From Mesorhizobium sp. AR07 (lineage in GTDB: Bacteria > Pseudomonadota > Alphaproteobacteria > Rhizobiales > Rhizobiaceae): 64,000 nt of DNA. Location: the NCBI RefSeq assembly GCF_024746815.1, contig NZ_CP080525.1:558001-622000 (forward strand), read 5' to 3'. Shown piece by piece: positions 1 to 7,739 of this stretch (its first letter is position 1; every line of letters starts with the position of its first letter). The notes under the pieces are model-generated. The model searched no databases, had not been told where the DNA came from, and worked only from the letters and a program-made list of their open reading frames with translations. Made by a program: the position numbers and the translations under genes.

Positions 1-2
1 AT

Positions 3-482
3 ATTCCCTCACGCCTGTGGCGCCGGATCATGAGCTACACCGTGGCGATACCGACCAGCCTCCGATATGCGCGGCCGACCATGGAGTTCATCTTCGCGCC
101 GCAGGGCCTGCCCAGTGATTACATGGTCGCGGGAGGCGGGTGGCTCGGGCTCAGGCCAGGCCATTTCTATGCCATGTCCTCCGATGTCGTGGCCATCGAG
201 CGCGATCTTGGCCGCATCGAGGGGCGCTATGGCGAGATCGCCATGCCGGCCGGCATTCTCTTGGGCGATGCCGATCGCGTGACCGGCTTTCACACCCAGG
301 GCGCGCCGATGAGGTCAAGGATCGAGGGGCTCGATTTCGAGGCGGTCGAGGGAATGGGGCACATGCCGCAATTCGTCGCGCCGGAGCAGATCGTGGCCTT
401 CATCGAGCGCGTCGCTAACCGCGCCTTCGCTGGCCGGACATCACCGCGGCCTCACGACAATTTCACTGAACCATTCGGCTGA
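3..482 (+). CDS. alpha/beta hydrolase, C-terminal part (cut by left edge)
   Basis: The frame is open from base 3 with no stop before the first internal ATG at 30, so the gene begins outside the window. The visible 159 residues fit the C-terminal half of an alpha/beta-hydrolase fold: a strand with GILLGDADRV, where the acidic residue of the triad normally sits, and then EGMGHMPQFVAPEQI, which has the usual catalytic His and the last helix that closes the fold. The nucleophile elbow lies upstream and cannot be seen. Substrate is unknown; esterase, haloalkane dehalogenase and peptidase-like members all share this tail. Confidence 0.75.
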   Translation: MPSRLWRRIMSYTVAIPTSLRYARPTMEFIFAPQGLPSDYMVAGGGWLGLRPGHFYAMSSDVVAIERDLGRIEGRYGEIAMPAGILLGDADRVTGFHTQGAPMRSRIEGLDFEAVEGMGHMPQFVAPEQIVAFIERVANRAFAGRTSPRPHDNFTEPFG

Positions 483-535
483 TCGCTGGTTTCACCCGTG
501 TCGCACCCAAGGCGGCAAAGACACGGAGTAATTCA

Positions 536-817
536 ATGTACACGAAACTTCTCGCAGCATCCGTTCTGACGATCGGTCTTGCCACGTCGGCAATGGCGCA
601 GTCGTCGGACAGCATCTATTCCAACCACCACAATTGGCTCTTTGGCAACGAGGATTCCTCGGCTGTCGACAGCACCACCACCGGAAGCATCAATGGCGAT
701 GGCTCGGGATTGAACATCCTGGGCAATCCCGGCGCGGTCGGGCCTTGTGCCTCCAACACCGCCGGTCCCGACGCGAATGCCCAAGGGAACGTGAACGATC
801 AGTACTGCGGCAAATAG
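536..817 (+). CDS. small secreted protein of unknown function
   Basis: This is a 93-residue protein. A signal peptide (MYTKLLAASVLTIGLATSAMAQ) is probably cleaved after AMA, leaving about 71 residues rich in Ser, Asn, Gly and Asp with two cysteines (in GPCASN and QYCGK) that could form one disulfide. No enzymatic motif is visible. The start ATG follows a GGAG at 523-526. I do not recognise the family beyond a resemblance to short exported rhizobial proteins. An extragenic palindrome lies directly downstream. Confidence 0.7.
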   Translation: MYTKLLAASVLTIGLATSAMAQSSDSIYSNHHNWLFGNEDSSAVDSTTTGSINGDGSGLNILGNPGAVGPCASNTAGPDANAQGNVNDQYCGK

Positions 818-820
818 TCA

Positions 821-870
821 GAGCATGATCCCGAAAAGCGGATCCCGGTTTTCGGAAAAGATCATGATCA
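821..870. repeat. rhizobial-type extragenic palindrome (GATC/CCGAAAA type)
   Basis: The sequence has CCGAAAA and TTTTCGG arms around an 11-base spacer, flanked by ATGATC on the left and GATCATGATC on the right. It lies immediately after the stop of the small secreted protein. This layout matches the short palindromes scattered between genes in Mesorhizobium and relatives, as I recall them. It could also act as a weak terminator. Confidence 0.6.
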
Positions 871-968
871 AAAGATAAAGCCCGCAAGCTCCCAGCCGGC
901 CGCGAGACCTCTCCTCTCCGAACGTCCGTGGTCGGCGTGGCTGCCCAATATTAACCCAGGATAAAAGG

Positions 969-1208
969 TCAGTCGGAGACCTCGGTCTGCGGCCGGTCCC
1001 GGCCGTCGGCCAGTTCCTCGTGCCATTTGCCTTCGGCGTCCTCGTACTGGATGCCGTCGGTGGCCCCGGCGACCTGCTGCTCGCTCGAAGCGATTTCGGC
1101 GGCGCGCAACGCATCCTGATGCGTGGGAAACGTCTCCGAGAAGGTCGCTCCGACCCTGTAGGCCCAGCCGCCATCATGCTCGACGATCTTGTAAGTCAGC
1201 TTCGCCAT
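969..1208 (-). CDS. DUF2188 domain protein
   Basis: This is a 79-residue protein starting MAKLTYKIVEHDGGWAYRV. The pattern of a short strand, HDGGWAYRVG, then a helix with AxxAA and a final GxIQYEDAEGKWHEE strand is that of the DUF2188 fold, whose function is not established. The start at 1208 is chosen because GGAGG lies 6 bases upstream; an ATG 33 bases further upstream lacks a good site. It lies just downstream of the DUF982 gene on the same strand, so the two may be co-transcribed. Confidence 0.75.
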   Translation of the reverse strand: MAKLTYKIVEHDGGWAYRVGATFSETFPTHQDALRAAEIASSEQQVAGATDGIQYEDAEGKWHEELADGRDRPQTEVSD

Positions 1209-1237
1209 CAAAACCTCCAGTTGAAAGGTCGGTCTGC

Positions 1238-1516
1238 TCAATGCAGCCGGTCGTCGGGCAGTTTGTCGTCGGGCACCAGCACTTCCGATTCCTTGGCGGC
1301 TTCAATCAGCGCCCGGCGCGCATCCGCTGTCGAACGATAACCTTCCAGCACTTTGAGGCAAGTGTCGAGGGCTTCACGATGACGCTGGCCGCGATTGAGC
1401 GGCCAGACCGTCATCAGGCACTCCGCCGCCTCCTGGGCGCTGCGGATATGGCGATATTTGCCGACATGGCCAAGTTCGACGACGACCGGCACTTCAAAAG
1501 GTTTGTTGTCCATCAT
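1238..1516 (-). CDS. DUF982 domain protein
   Basis: This is about 92 residues, starting MMDNKPFEVPVVVELG. The signature of DUF982 is present: PVVVELG at the N-terminus, a helix SAQEAAECLMTVWP ending in WP, and a second helix with DTCLKVLEGYRSTADARRALIEAA. The family is small, is concentrated in Rhizobiales and has no known function. Two tandem ATGs (1516 and 1513) are equally possible starts and neither has a strong ribosome site. It is probably in one unit with the DUF2188 gene 29 bases downstream. Confidence 0.75.
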   Translation of the reverse strand: MMDNKPFEVPVVVELGHVGKYRHIRSAQEAAECLMTVWPLNRGQRHREALDTCLKVLEGYRSTADARRALIEAAKESEVLVPDDKLPDDRLH

Positions 1517-1575
1517 GGCCGCAACGCAAAGCAGCCAATTTGGTTGCAACCATGGCCTTCAGCCTGCGCCCAAAA

Positions 1576-1660
1576 GTCGCGTCGCGTTTGCGACGCGCTT
1601 TAGGTCTTTGTTTGATGCATGTCGTTATCCCAAAACCGGATCCACTTTTGGGTGACATGC
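1576..1660. repeat. two-hairpin extragenic palindrome, copy 1
   Basis: The first hairpin is GCGTCGC with GCGACGC at 1579-1596. After about 20 bases comes a second, with outer arms GCATGTC (1617-1623) and GACATGC (1654-1660) and inner arms CCCAAAA and TTTTGGG. The same two-hairpin order, with CTCGTTATCCCAAAAC in common, occurs at 22363-22448. It sits between two minus-strand genes. Confidence 0.65.
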
Positions 1661-1669
1661 ACGGGCGTC

Positions 1670-1987
1670 TCAGTAGCCGCAATCGTTGCGCAGCCAGCGT
1701 GCGTTTGCCCAGCCGGTCGCGCCGCCGATTTCGATCTGATACCAGTTGCCGCGCCGGTCGAAGATCTCGGTGTGATCGCCGTTGAACAACTGGCCGATCA
1801 TCCGCGACGACGAGTTCGGCCGTGTCCGCACGGCGAGAAAGCCGCTGCCGGTCGCCAGATTGTAGCGGCCGGACAGGCCGTGCACGGTGCCCTCGCAATA
1901 TTGCGCGCCGGCCGGCGTCGACGCGCCAATCCAAAGTCCGGCCACGGTTGTCAGTGCTGCAACCGGCAAGAATGCCCTGAACGACAT
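1670..1987 (-). CDS. secreted bacterial SH3-domain protein
   Basis: This is a 105-residue protein. The N-terminal segment to about residue 28 (ending TPAGAQ) is a signal peptide. The rest is one SH3b repeat: FLAVRTRPNSSSRMIGQLFNGD, then EIFDRRGNWYQIEIGGATGWANARWL, the usual gxLNVRsgPs...v..l..Gd..v....ngW..V....G..GWv pattern. Two cysteines (QYC and NDC) could pair. Such domains usually bind cell-wall or peptide ligands; the partner here is unknown. Confidence 0.85.
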   Translation of the reverse strand: MSFRAFLPVAALTTVAGLWIGASTPAGAQYCEGTVHGLSGRYNLATGSGFLAVRTRPNSSSRMIGQLFNGDHTEIFDRRGNWYQIEIGGATGWANARWLRNDCGY

Positions 1988-2131
1988 GATTTCCTCCCAA
2001 GCCCGGCCGCGCCCGCCGCAGCCTTACCCAGGGTAACAGTTTGCGGACGGAATTGAAGCCAAGCTGTGGCAAACCGTCGAGAGCGGCGGGCAGGACCAGG
2101 CTGGTATGCTGGTATCAGGAGAACGGGCCGA

Positions 2132-3235
2132 TCAGCCCGCCGCCTTCATCCAGTGCTGCATCGTCGTCACCGAACGGGCAAGCTGTGGCGCCGGGTGGAT
2201 CGTCTCGCTGAAGGTGGCCGCCGCGCGCCATCCCCAGCGCGGATCGGCCAGGAAGGCGCGCGCCAGCGCCACCATGTCGGCGCGGCCCTCGGCGACGACC
2301 GCTTCGGCCTGCTTCGGGTCGTCGATCAGGCCGACCGCACGGGTCGGAATGCCGGCGCCCTTGCGCACGGCTTCCGCCAGGTGCACCTGGTAACCGGGGC
2401 CGGTGGGCAATTTCTGCAACGGCGAATTGCCGCCGCTCGAGCAGCAGAGATAGGCGACGCCAACAGCCTTCAACGCCTTTGCCACCTCGATCGCGTCTTC
2501 AACGTCGAAGCCGCCATCGACCCAATCCTTCACCGACAGCCGCGCGCCAAGCATCAGTTTTGGCGTCGCTTTCCGCACCGCCTTGGCGATCTCGACGACA
2601 AGACGCATGCGGTTCTCCAGCGAGCCGCCCCAGCGGTCTGTGCGCTGGTTGGACAATGGCGACAGGAACTGGAAGATCAGATAGCCGTGCGCGGCGTGCA
2701 GTTCGAGGAAGTCGAAGCCGGCGCGTTCGGCACGCCGTGCCGCCTCGGTGAAGCGTTCGATGAGCTGCAGGATTTCTTCGTCCTCCAGCGCGTGCGGCAC
2801 GTTCCAGCCGGTGTCGTAGGCGATCGCCGAGGCCGAGACGGTCTGCCAGGCATCCTCGTTTGGCTGCAGCGGCCCGCCGCCCTCCCACGGCTTGCGATTG
2901 GAGGCCTTGCGGCCGGCATGGGCAAGCTGCGAGCCGAACTTCGTGCCGGGCGCGGCGACGCGTCTGGCCGCATCCAGCGCGCGGCGGGCGGCCGCCTCAT
3001 TGTCTTCGGAATAAAGGCCAAGGCAGCCATGGGTGATACGCCCGCGCCGCTCGACGTCGGTCATCTCGACCGTGACCATGCCGGCGCCGGACATGGCAAG
3101 GTTCATCCAGTGGTAGAGGTGCCAGTCGCTGGCCGAGCCGTCTTCGGCGGAATACTGGCACATCGGCGCCACCGCGATGCGATTGGGGAAGGTGAGGCCG
3201 TCGAGCGTGATCGGCTGGAAAAGCGATGCGGTCAT
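2132..3235 (-). CDS. NADH:flavin oxidoreductase, Old Yellow Enzyme family (YqjM-like)
   Basis: This 367-residue protein is an FMN-dependent TIM barrel that reduces activated C=C bonds with NAD(P)H. Seen in the sequence: the N-terminal LFQPITLDGLTFPNRIAVAPMCQYSA, typical of the YqjM branch, where the Cys contacts flavin; GSQLAHAGRK; the substrate-binding HAAHGYLIFQFLSP; RTDRWGGSLENRMRL; and near the end GRADMVALARAFLADPRW, which contacts the FMN phosphate. Length is normal. It stands alone on the minus strand, so a specific pathway cannot be inferred; the natural substrate of most members is unknown. Confidence 0.92.
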   Translation of the reverse strand: MTASLFQPITLDGLTFPNRIAVAPMCQYSAEDGSASDWHLYHWMNLAMSGAGMVTVEMTDVERRGRITHGCLGLYSEDNEAAARRALDAARRVAAPGTKFGSQLAHAGRKASNRKPWEGGGPLQPNEDAWQTVSASAIAYDTGWNVPHALEDEEILQLIERFTEAARRAERAGFDFLELHAAHGYLIFQFLSPLSNQRTDRWGGSLENRMRLVVEIAKAVRKATPKLMLGARLSVKDWVDGGFDVEDAIEVAKALKAVGVAYLCCSSGGNSPLQKLPTGPGYQVHLAEAVRKGAGIPTRAVGLIDDPKQAEAVVAEGRADMVALARAFLADPRWGWRAAATFSETIHPAPQLARSVTTMQHWMKAAG

Positions 3236-3388
3236 GAAATGGGGCTCCGGGAGGGTAAGCCGCTATCTAGGCAATCGATCGAAGGCGCGCCAGACACGAG
3301 ACGGTGAAACGCCTTCTTGGACCGATTGCCTGCATTGCGCAAATGCCGGTTCGCGGCTACGGCTCGCCGGCCAGAAAGCACGGAGACC

Positions 3389-3970
3389 ATGATGGAAGAT
3401 CGCATTCGCATCCGTTCGGAGGAAATCCTCTCCGACGACTGGGCCGTCCTGAAGAAGACCGTCCTCGACTACCGCCGGCGTGACGGACAGTGGGAGACGC
3501 AGATTCGCCAAACCTATGATCGCGGCGACGGCGCGGTGATCCTGCCTTACGATCCCCGTCGCTCGACCGTGCTGCTGGTGCGCCAGTTCCGCTATCCCGC
3601 CTACGTCACCGGCCACCGCGAGCCGCTGATCGAGGCCTGCGCCGGTCTGCTGGACGAAAACGATCCGGAGACCGCCATTCGCAAGGAAGCCGAGGAAGAA
3701 CTGGGCTACCGCCTGCAGAACATCGAGCGGCTGTTTTCGCCCTATATGAGCCCGGGCAGCGTCACCGAGCGGCTCTGGTTCTTCGTCGCCCGCTATTCAC
3801 CCGCCGACCGCATCTCCGCCGGCGGCGGCGCGCCGGAAGAAGGCGAGGACATCGAAGTGCTGGAAATGCCGCTCGACGAGGCGCTGGCCGGCATTGCCGA
3901 CGGCCGCATCATAGATGCCAAGACAATTATTTTGATCCAGCATTTGAAGCTGAATCCGATCGCTGCTTGA
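3389..3970 (+). CDS. nudK: Nudix hydrolase, GDP-mannose pyrophosphatase type
   Basis: This 193-residue protein matches NudK in length and layout. It starts MMEDRIRIRSEEILSDDW, has the YDRGDGAVILPYD and VLLVRQFRYP strands of the ADP-ribose/GDP-mannose pyrophosphatase branch, the Nudix box from GLLDENDPETAIRKEAEEEL, and the LFSPYMSPGSVTERLWFFVA stretch typical of NudK. It should cleave GDP-mannose or related nucleotide sugars into GMP and sugar phosphate. The start at 3389 follows GGAGA and matches the family; an upstream ATG at 3317 would add an unrelated leader. It converges with the AT-rich operon, with only 7 bases between the stops. Confidence 0.85.
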   Translation: MMEDRIRIRSEEILSDDWAVLKKTVLDYRRRDGQWETQIRQTYDRGDGAVILPYDPRRSTVLLVRQFRYPAYVTGHREPLIEACAGLLDENDPETAIRKEAEEELGYRLQNIERLFSPYMSPGSVTERLWFFVARYSPADRISAGGGAPEEGEDIEVLEMPLDEALAGIADGRIIDAKTIILIQHLKLNPIAA

Positions 3971-3977
3971 CCAGCAA

Positions 3978-5441
3978 TTAGGTAGGCGCGACGCCACCCT
4001 TTCTGAGAAGGCGCGCCGCAACGCGAAATAGATCGGGCATGTCATATCGCCCATCTGCTCGCCTAGTCAGGACGCCCATTTGAGTGAGTCGTTCAATCAG
4101 TTGCTCATCGTTCGTCTGTTCGCTCGAAAATTCAAAAGGTGGAAGAAATTCGCGCGCTGCTGCCTGTGCCATTACTGCGTCCACGGTTTGATTTTCATTC
4201 CAGCGATCAACGATAACAGACGCAGTGCAAGGCACCTGAATTCTGGCAAGCGGCGCCAGCACGCGCTTGATCCATTTAAACTCAGTGTCAAGCTGCTCTA
4301 GGCGAACCTTCGATGCAGAACGCAAACCATTCCGAATTCCTTCTGCAGTCACTGCTTGGCTTTCGACAAAGGGCGGGGTCTCAGCTGCAGTTCGCATAAG
4401 AGTTAAAAAGCTGCGGGGGGTTACCTCTCCATGCCCATCTGCCAGGTGGTTAATCGGCCAGTCATAGGTTCGGCCCTTTTTATGACCTCTGCCCATATAT
4501 AGGCCAGCAAGCTTACTGAACACTCGCGCTTGTGCGCGTCGATCATAAGAGAGACTCCACCGCCTAATTCCCGCAAGCGTCGGCGGGGGAGCTTTTATAT
4601 CGCTCTGGCTCAATAGCTCTCTAAAATTCTCTTCGGTCTCAGGGGAAGAATCTGTCGCGATTCTAGAGAAAAACATTCCATAGAGGTTGACAGGCGTCCA
4701 TCGGAGATTGGTCGCTCCGGCGATCATTTTTGGCAATTCTACAAAGCGTAGGCCAAGGTCTTGCACCTGATCAGGGCGTAGAAACAATTTTGCACGCACC
4801 GAACGATATCCACGGATAGACCATGCCACTTCCAACAGCGCATCAGTCAGTTGTCGAAGTCGATGCCATTCAATTGCAAGGCTGTCCAAGGCATCAAAAA
4901 TAACAACAACACGAGTTCCAGATCCTGCCACGCTGTTATCGGCGGCGTGCATGGCCTCTTCCCAATCTTCCGGATCGGCGAATTCCTGCATCAGACTCCC
5001 AATTTTCTCGATTGGAGCATCAGGAGCGAGCGCGGCTCTAACTGCCCTTAAGAGCACACAACGCCAAAGCAAAACCCCTCGAGCGCGCTCCTGTCCCGGC
5101 TGCACCTGCGCGTCGATGGTTGCCTTGCTGACGGAACGATCGCCATCGTGGCCCGTAAATCCTAGCCCGATCAGAAGCCGGTCGAGGCCAATTCGTGGAT
5201 AAGCATGCGCTGCCGCTAGGCGCGTGTCGCGATTTGCCAGTACGCCTGCCCAGAAGCTTTTACCTGCACCCCGCGAGCCGAATACGATCGTCGTGTTCGA
5301 ATCCAACGCTCCCACATGATGCTCAGGAGCGAAGATTTGCTCAGGCAATGGGCGGTCTTCTCCAGTCGTGCTTGAAGAGGCGCTTGCATCAAGGCGGCCT
5401 ATCGCCCTCCGCAACGCTCCAAAGTCAATCGCCATTTTCAT
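3978..5441 (-). CDS. P-loop ATPase of the HEPN/KGGVGR operon
   Basis: This 487-residue protein has a Walker A motif GSRGAGKS at about 55-62 and a Walker B strand VVVIFDALD at about 178-186. A helical middle follows, and the C-terminus (LIERLTQMGVLTRR, then GRYDMPDLFRVAARLL) resembles a winged helix followed by a basic tail. It most resembles STAND/KAP-like ATPases seen beside ParA-like proteins in accessory islands; I cannot place it in a named family. It is the last gene of a three-gene operon: its ATG overlaps the end of the KGGVGR gene by 17 bases, which implies translational coupling. An in-frame second ATG at 5435 is an alternative start. Base composition is clearly more AT-rich than in the flanking genes. 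Confidence 0.8.
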   Translation of the reverse strand: MKMAIDFGALRRAIGRLDASASSSTTGEDRPLPEQIFAPEHHVGALDSNTTIVFGSRGAGKSFWAGVLANRDTRLAAAHAYPRIGLDRLLIGLGFTGHDGDRSVSKATIDAQVQPGQERARGVLLWRCVLLRAVRAALAPDAPIEKIGSLMQEFADPEDWEEAMHAADNSVAGSGTRVVVIFDALDSLAIEWHRLRQLTDALLEVAWSIRGYRSVRAKLFLRPDQVQDLGLRFVELPKMIAGATNLRWTPVNLYGMFFSRIATDSSPETEENFRELLSQSDIKAPPPTLAGIRRWSLSYDRRAQARVFSKLAGLYMGRGHKKGRTYDWPINHLADGHGEVTPRSFLTLMRTAAETPPFVESQAVTAEGIRNGLRSASKVRLEQLDTEFKWIKRVLAPLARIQVPCTASVIVDRWNENQTVDAVMAQAAAREFLPPFEFSSEQTNDEQLIERLTQMGVLTRRADGRYDMPDLFRVAARLLRKGGVAPT

Positions 5442-6792
5442 TTGCCTGTAGACTTGGAAGAAGGGACTCAGCCCAAGCTAGAAGTTCTCCGAAGGTTAGT
5501 TCAAACAATTGCGGCGTTAGAAGTGACCGATCCACAATGGGGTCAAAACCCTGATATCGCCTATCGTCCAAAATTTGAATTATGGGCGTCTGTTCGGGCA
5601 AAATGTCGGCCAAATCCACCTCTTCGTCGTCAGCCCATTCCATATCAAAGTCTTCCGATGTCAGCGGTTCTGACGTCGAGACGGGCACGATTGCTGCCGC
5701 TGGCGACCGGAGAGTTAGGATTTCAAATAAGTCTGCAAAACGAGCGCTGGCCTCACGTTGTGTTTTCGTATCGGTTGAGCATTTTGCATGCACGAATTGA
5801 ACGCGTTGCCGCCAGTCTTCATATGCCAAACCTTTAAACTGAGCCAAATGTGAAAACAGGAGTTTGTAGCCGAGAAAGGTTTGAGGTTCGTCGATCCCAA
5901 AAAATAGAACCTCCGCACCAAGACCGAGTAAGACAGCCGCATTGGTTTCGTGAAGTCCCGCACGTCCGTCTATGAGAATTAAATCATAGTCGCCGGAAGC
6001 AGAAAATCGATCGACTAACTCTCGAATTTGACCTGTAAGAGTTGAGATTTCACCGGTGGCACTAATATCTTCCAAATACGCACGAGAAATCTTTGACAAA
6101 GCGCCCCGAGGATTTTCAATTGTCGCTCGTCCAATCGCAGGCAGTACTGTGACTTGACCGCCGGAATTTCCTAGAAACGATTTTCCGGTCATCAATGCGA
6201 TAAATTCATCATCGATCCCAGACATTCCATTCTCTACTAGGTAGTCGAGAGTTCCAAACTTGGGGAGAACGTCAGGGCTGATAAGCATGGTTCCTATGCC
6301 TGGGGCTTCCAGATCCAAGTCGACTGCGAGCACTCGCTGACCTCGGCCTGACATGTGGGCTGCGAGAACTGCCAGCGCTGTTGAACGCCCAACTCCGCCT
6401 TTTAGGCTGGAGAAGACGATCCGAGGGATTCCCGAAGCCGATTGGGGAGGTAGTAACCAGTCAGCCCCGACAAGGCGCCGATCGAGGAAAAAAATAGAAT
6501 GATCTCCGACAGAGATTTTTGACCGCTTCTTCGCCTCCTCAAATAGGGACCTGGCGCCGGAACCGTATTTGTCGCGAATGGCGTTTTCGTTTCTAGCATA
6601 GCCTCCAAGTGTCTCGGATAATGTGACTTCAAGCCGCTCAAGCTCATCCTCGGCCAATTCTAAATCTACAGCCACAGAAAGCGTACCGATAGCGTCGCGA
6701 ATAAATGCAGCATTCGCGGCCACATCAGCACCAAACTCGCGAGCGACGAATTCGACTATGGCAGCAAGGCTTTCATCAAAGCGGATTGTCAT
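5425..6792 (-). CDS. KGGVGR-motif ParA/MinD-like AAA ATPase
   Basis: This is a 455-residue protein. Residues 1-120 form a separate N-terminal region, largely helical. The ATPase core follows: a deviant Walker A KGGVGRST at about 131-138, a switch-like VLAVDLDLEAPGIG at about 154-167, and LILIDGRAGLHE at about 271-282, where ParA has DTPPG. From memory, this matches an uncharacterised family called KGGVGR-motif variant AAA ATPases. The start at 6792 has AGGA 8 bases upstream and is preferred over the longer frame to 6852. It lies 41 bases after the HEPN-like gene and overlaps the next gene by 17 bases. AT-rich codon use suggests transfer. ParA-like ATPases usually dimerise on ATP; the partner here is probably the downstream P-loop protein (inference). 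Confidence 0.85.
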   Translation of the reverse strand: MTIRFDESLAAIVEFVAREFGADVAANAAFIRDAIGTLSVAVDLELAEDELERLEVTLSETLGGYARNENAIRDKYGSGARSLFEEAKKRSKISVGDHSIFFLDRRLVGADWLLPPQSASGIPRIVFSSLKGGVGRSTALAVLAAHMSGRGQRVLAVDLDLEAPGIGTMLISPDVLPKFGTLDYLVENGMSGIDDEFIALMTGKSFLGNSGGQVTVLPAIGRATIENPRGALSKISRAYLEDISATGEISTLTGQIRELVDRFSASGDYDLILIDGRAGLHETNAAVLLGLGAEVLFFGIDEPQTFLGYKLLFSHLAQFKGLAYEDWRQRVQFVHAKCSTDTKTQREASARFADLFEILTLRSPAAAIVPVSTSEPLTSEDFDMEWADDEEVDLADILPEQTPIIQILDDRRYQGFDPIVDRSLLTPQLFELTFGELLAWAESLLPSLQANENGD

Positions 6793-6833
6793 GATATTTC
6801 CTAAATCTCGCCAATAACCGTCGTGGCCTGATC

Positions 6834-7202
6834 TCACCACAGCGTAACCCAAGCATCCTCAATTAACTTTCCGTCTGAGTAACGCATAGTTACGTCCCAA
6901 TGCTCCATAAATCTTCCATCATTCGCATACTTAAGAAGATCGTGATGTTTTCGACCTTCGGAGTGATCGCGAATTAACGTCTTCAATTCCTTAAAATGTG
7001 CATAGAATGGGTCGTTCCATCGGTATTCTCGAGCCAGCGGCTTAATCCCCAGCGATTGCATTAGCGACTTCAAAGCGCATTCTGCGGCGATCCCAAATAG
7101 ATATCCGGCAACATCTTTTCGGTGAGTATTTGAGAGTTCGTTTCCCGCGTTCAGGTGACGGTGCGCTGCGGCTCGCATGTTCGTTGGATATGATTTTGGC
7201 AC
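6834..7202 (-). CDS. HEPN-like small protein, first gene of the AT-rich operon
   Basis: This 122-residue alpha-helical protein has MRAAAHRHLNAGNEL followed by DVAGYLFGIAAECALKSLM, the helix pair typical of HEPN-superfamily proteins, and a second half rich in His and aromatic residues. The canonical RNase motif Arg-x(4-6)-His is not clear: the nearest Arg-His spacings (in RDHSEGRKHH) are seven residues, so catalysis is uncertain. It starts with GTG at 7202, supported by GGGGGA a few bases upstream; the ATG at 7204 is in another frame. No terminator separates it from the ATPase gene. HEPN proteins are common RNase toxins or effectors in defence islands, but that role is inference here. Confidence 0.65.
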   Translation of the reverse strand: MPKSYPTNMRAAAHRHLNAGNELSNTHRKDVAGYLFGIAAECALKSLMQSLGIKPLAREYRWNDPFYAHFKELKTLIRDHSEGRKHHDLLKYANDGRFMEHWDVTMRYSDGKLIEDAWVTLW

Positions 7203-7370
7203 ATTTTCCCCCTAGCCGCTCCACGATTACGCGCCGCGGTTACTGCAAATGAACAGATGACGGGCGCCGAGTCGAGTAGCGGTGTCGATGAGATCCGGAG
7301 CGCTTATCAAAAAGTAACGATCAGGGTGTGGATGCCAAATCGGTAGCCAAAGGTAATCGGAAAAGATTTC

Positions 7371-7456
7371 TGGTGCGGACGACGGGAATCGAACCCGTAC
7401 GATCAGAGATCGAGGGATTTTAAGTCCCTTGCGTCTACCAATTCCGCCACGTCCGC
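7371..7456 (-). tRNA. tRNA-Leu (anticodon UAA)
   Basis: Read on the minus strand, the gene folds into a full class II tRNA. The seven-pair acceptor stem is GCGGACG with CGTCCGC, the D-loop contains GGAATTGGTAGACGC, the anticodon arm is GGGA-CTTAAAA-TCCC with anticodon TAA, there is a long variable arm, and the T arm has GGGTTCGATTCCC. CCA is encoded (7371-7373). The 3' end faces the AT-rich three-gene operon, the usual side for integration of mobile DNA. Confidence 0.95.
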
Positions 7457-7739
7457 AGGCCAGCCCTTTTCAGACGCCAGACACAGGCCGTCAAGTCGTG
7501 TTCTTGGCCAAGCCTGAACGCGCAAACAGGCCAGGTGGCGTGGCGATACTGGTGCGATCATCGAATTATGCGCGCCGCGGGCACCGCTAGGATATTTCTC
7601 GGCGGATCACATCCGCCAGGCCGGCGCCTCTCAGGCCCAACCCATTCCCCCGCCCACTGGGGGCGTCGGCCGCCTCAAACCGGTAAGATTGTTCTTGGAG
7701 CTAGCCCCTTGGCCAGTAGCCTCACGCAGCTGGCATCGT

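Noticed and set aside
3960..3990. Attachment-site copy of the tRNA-Leu 3' end at the far side of the AT-rich operon
   Set aside because: No match to the CGAACC...CCGCACCA tail was found near nudK.
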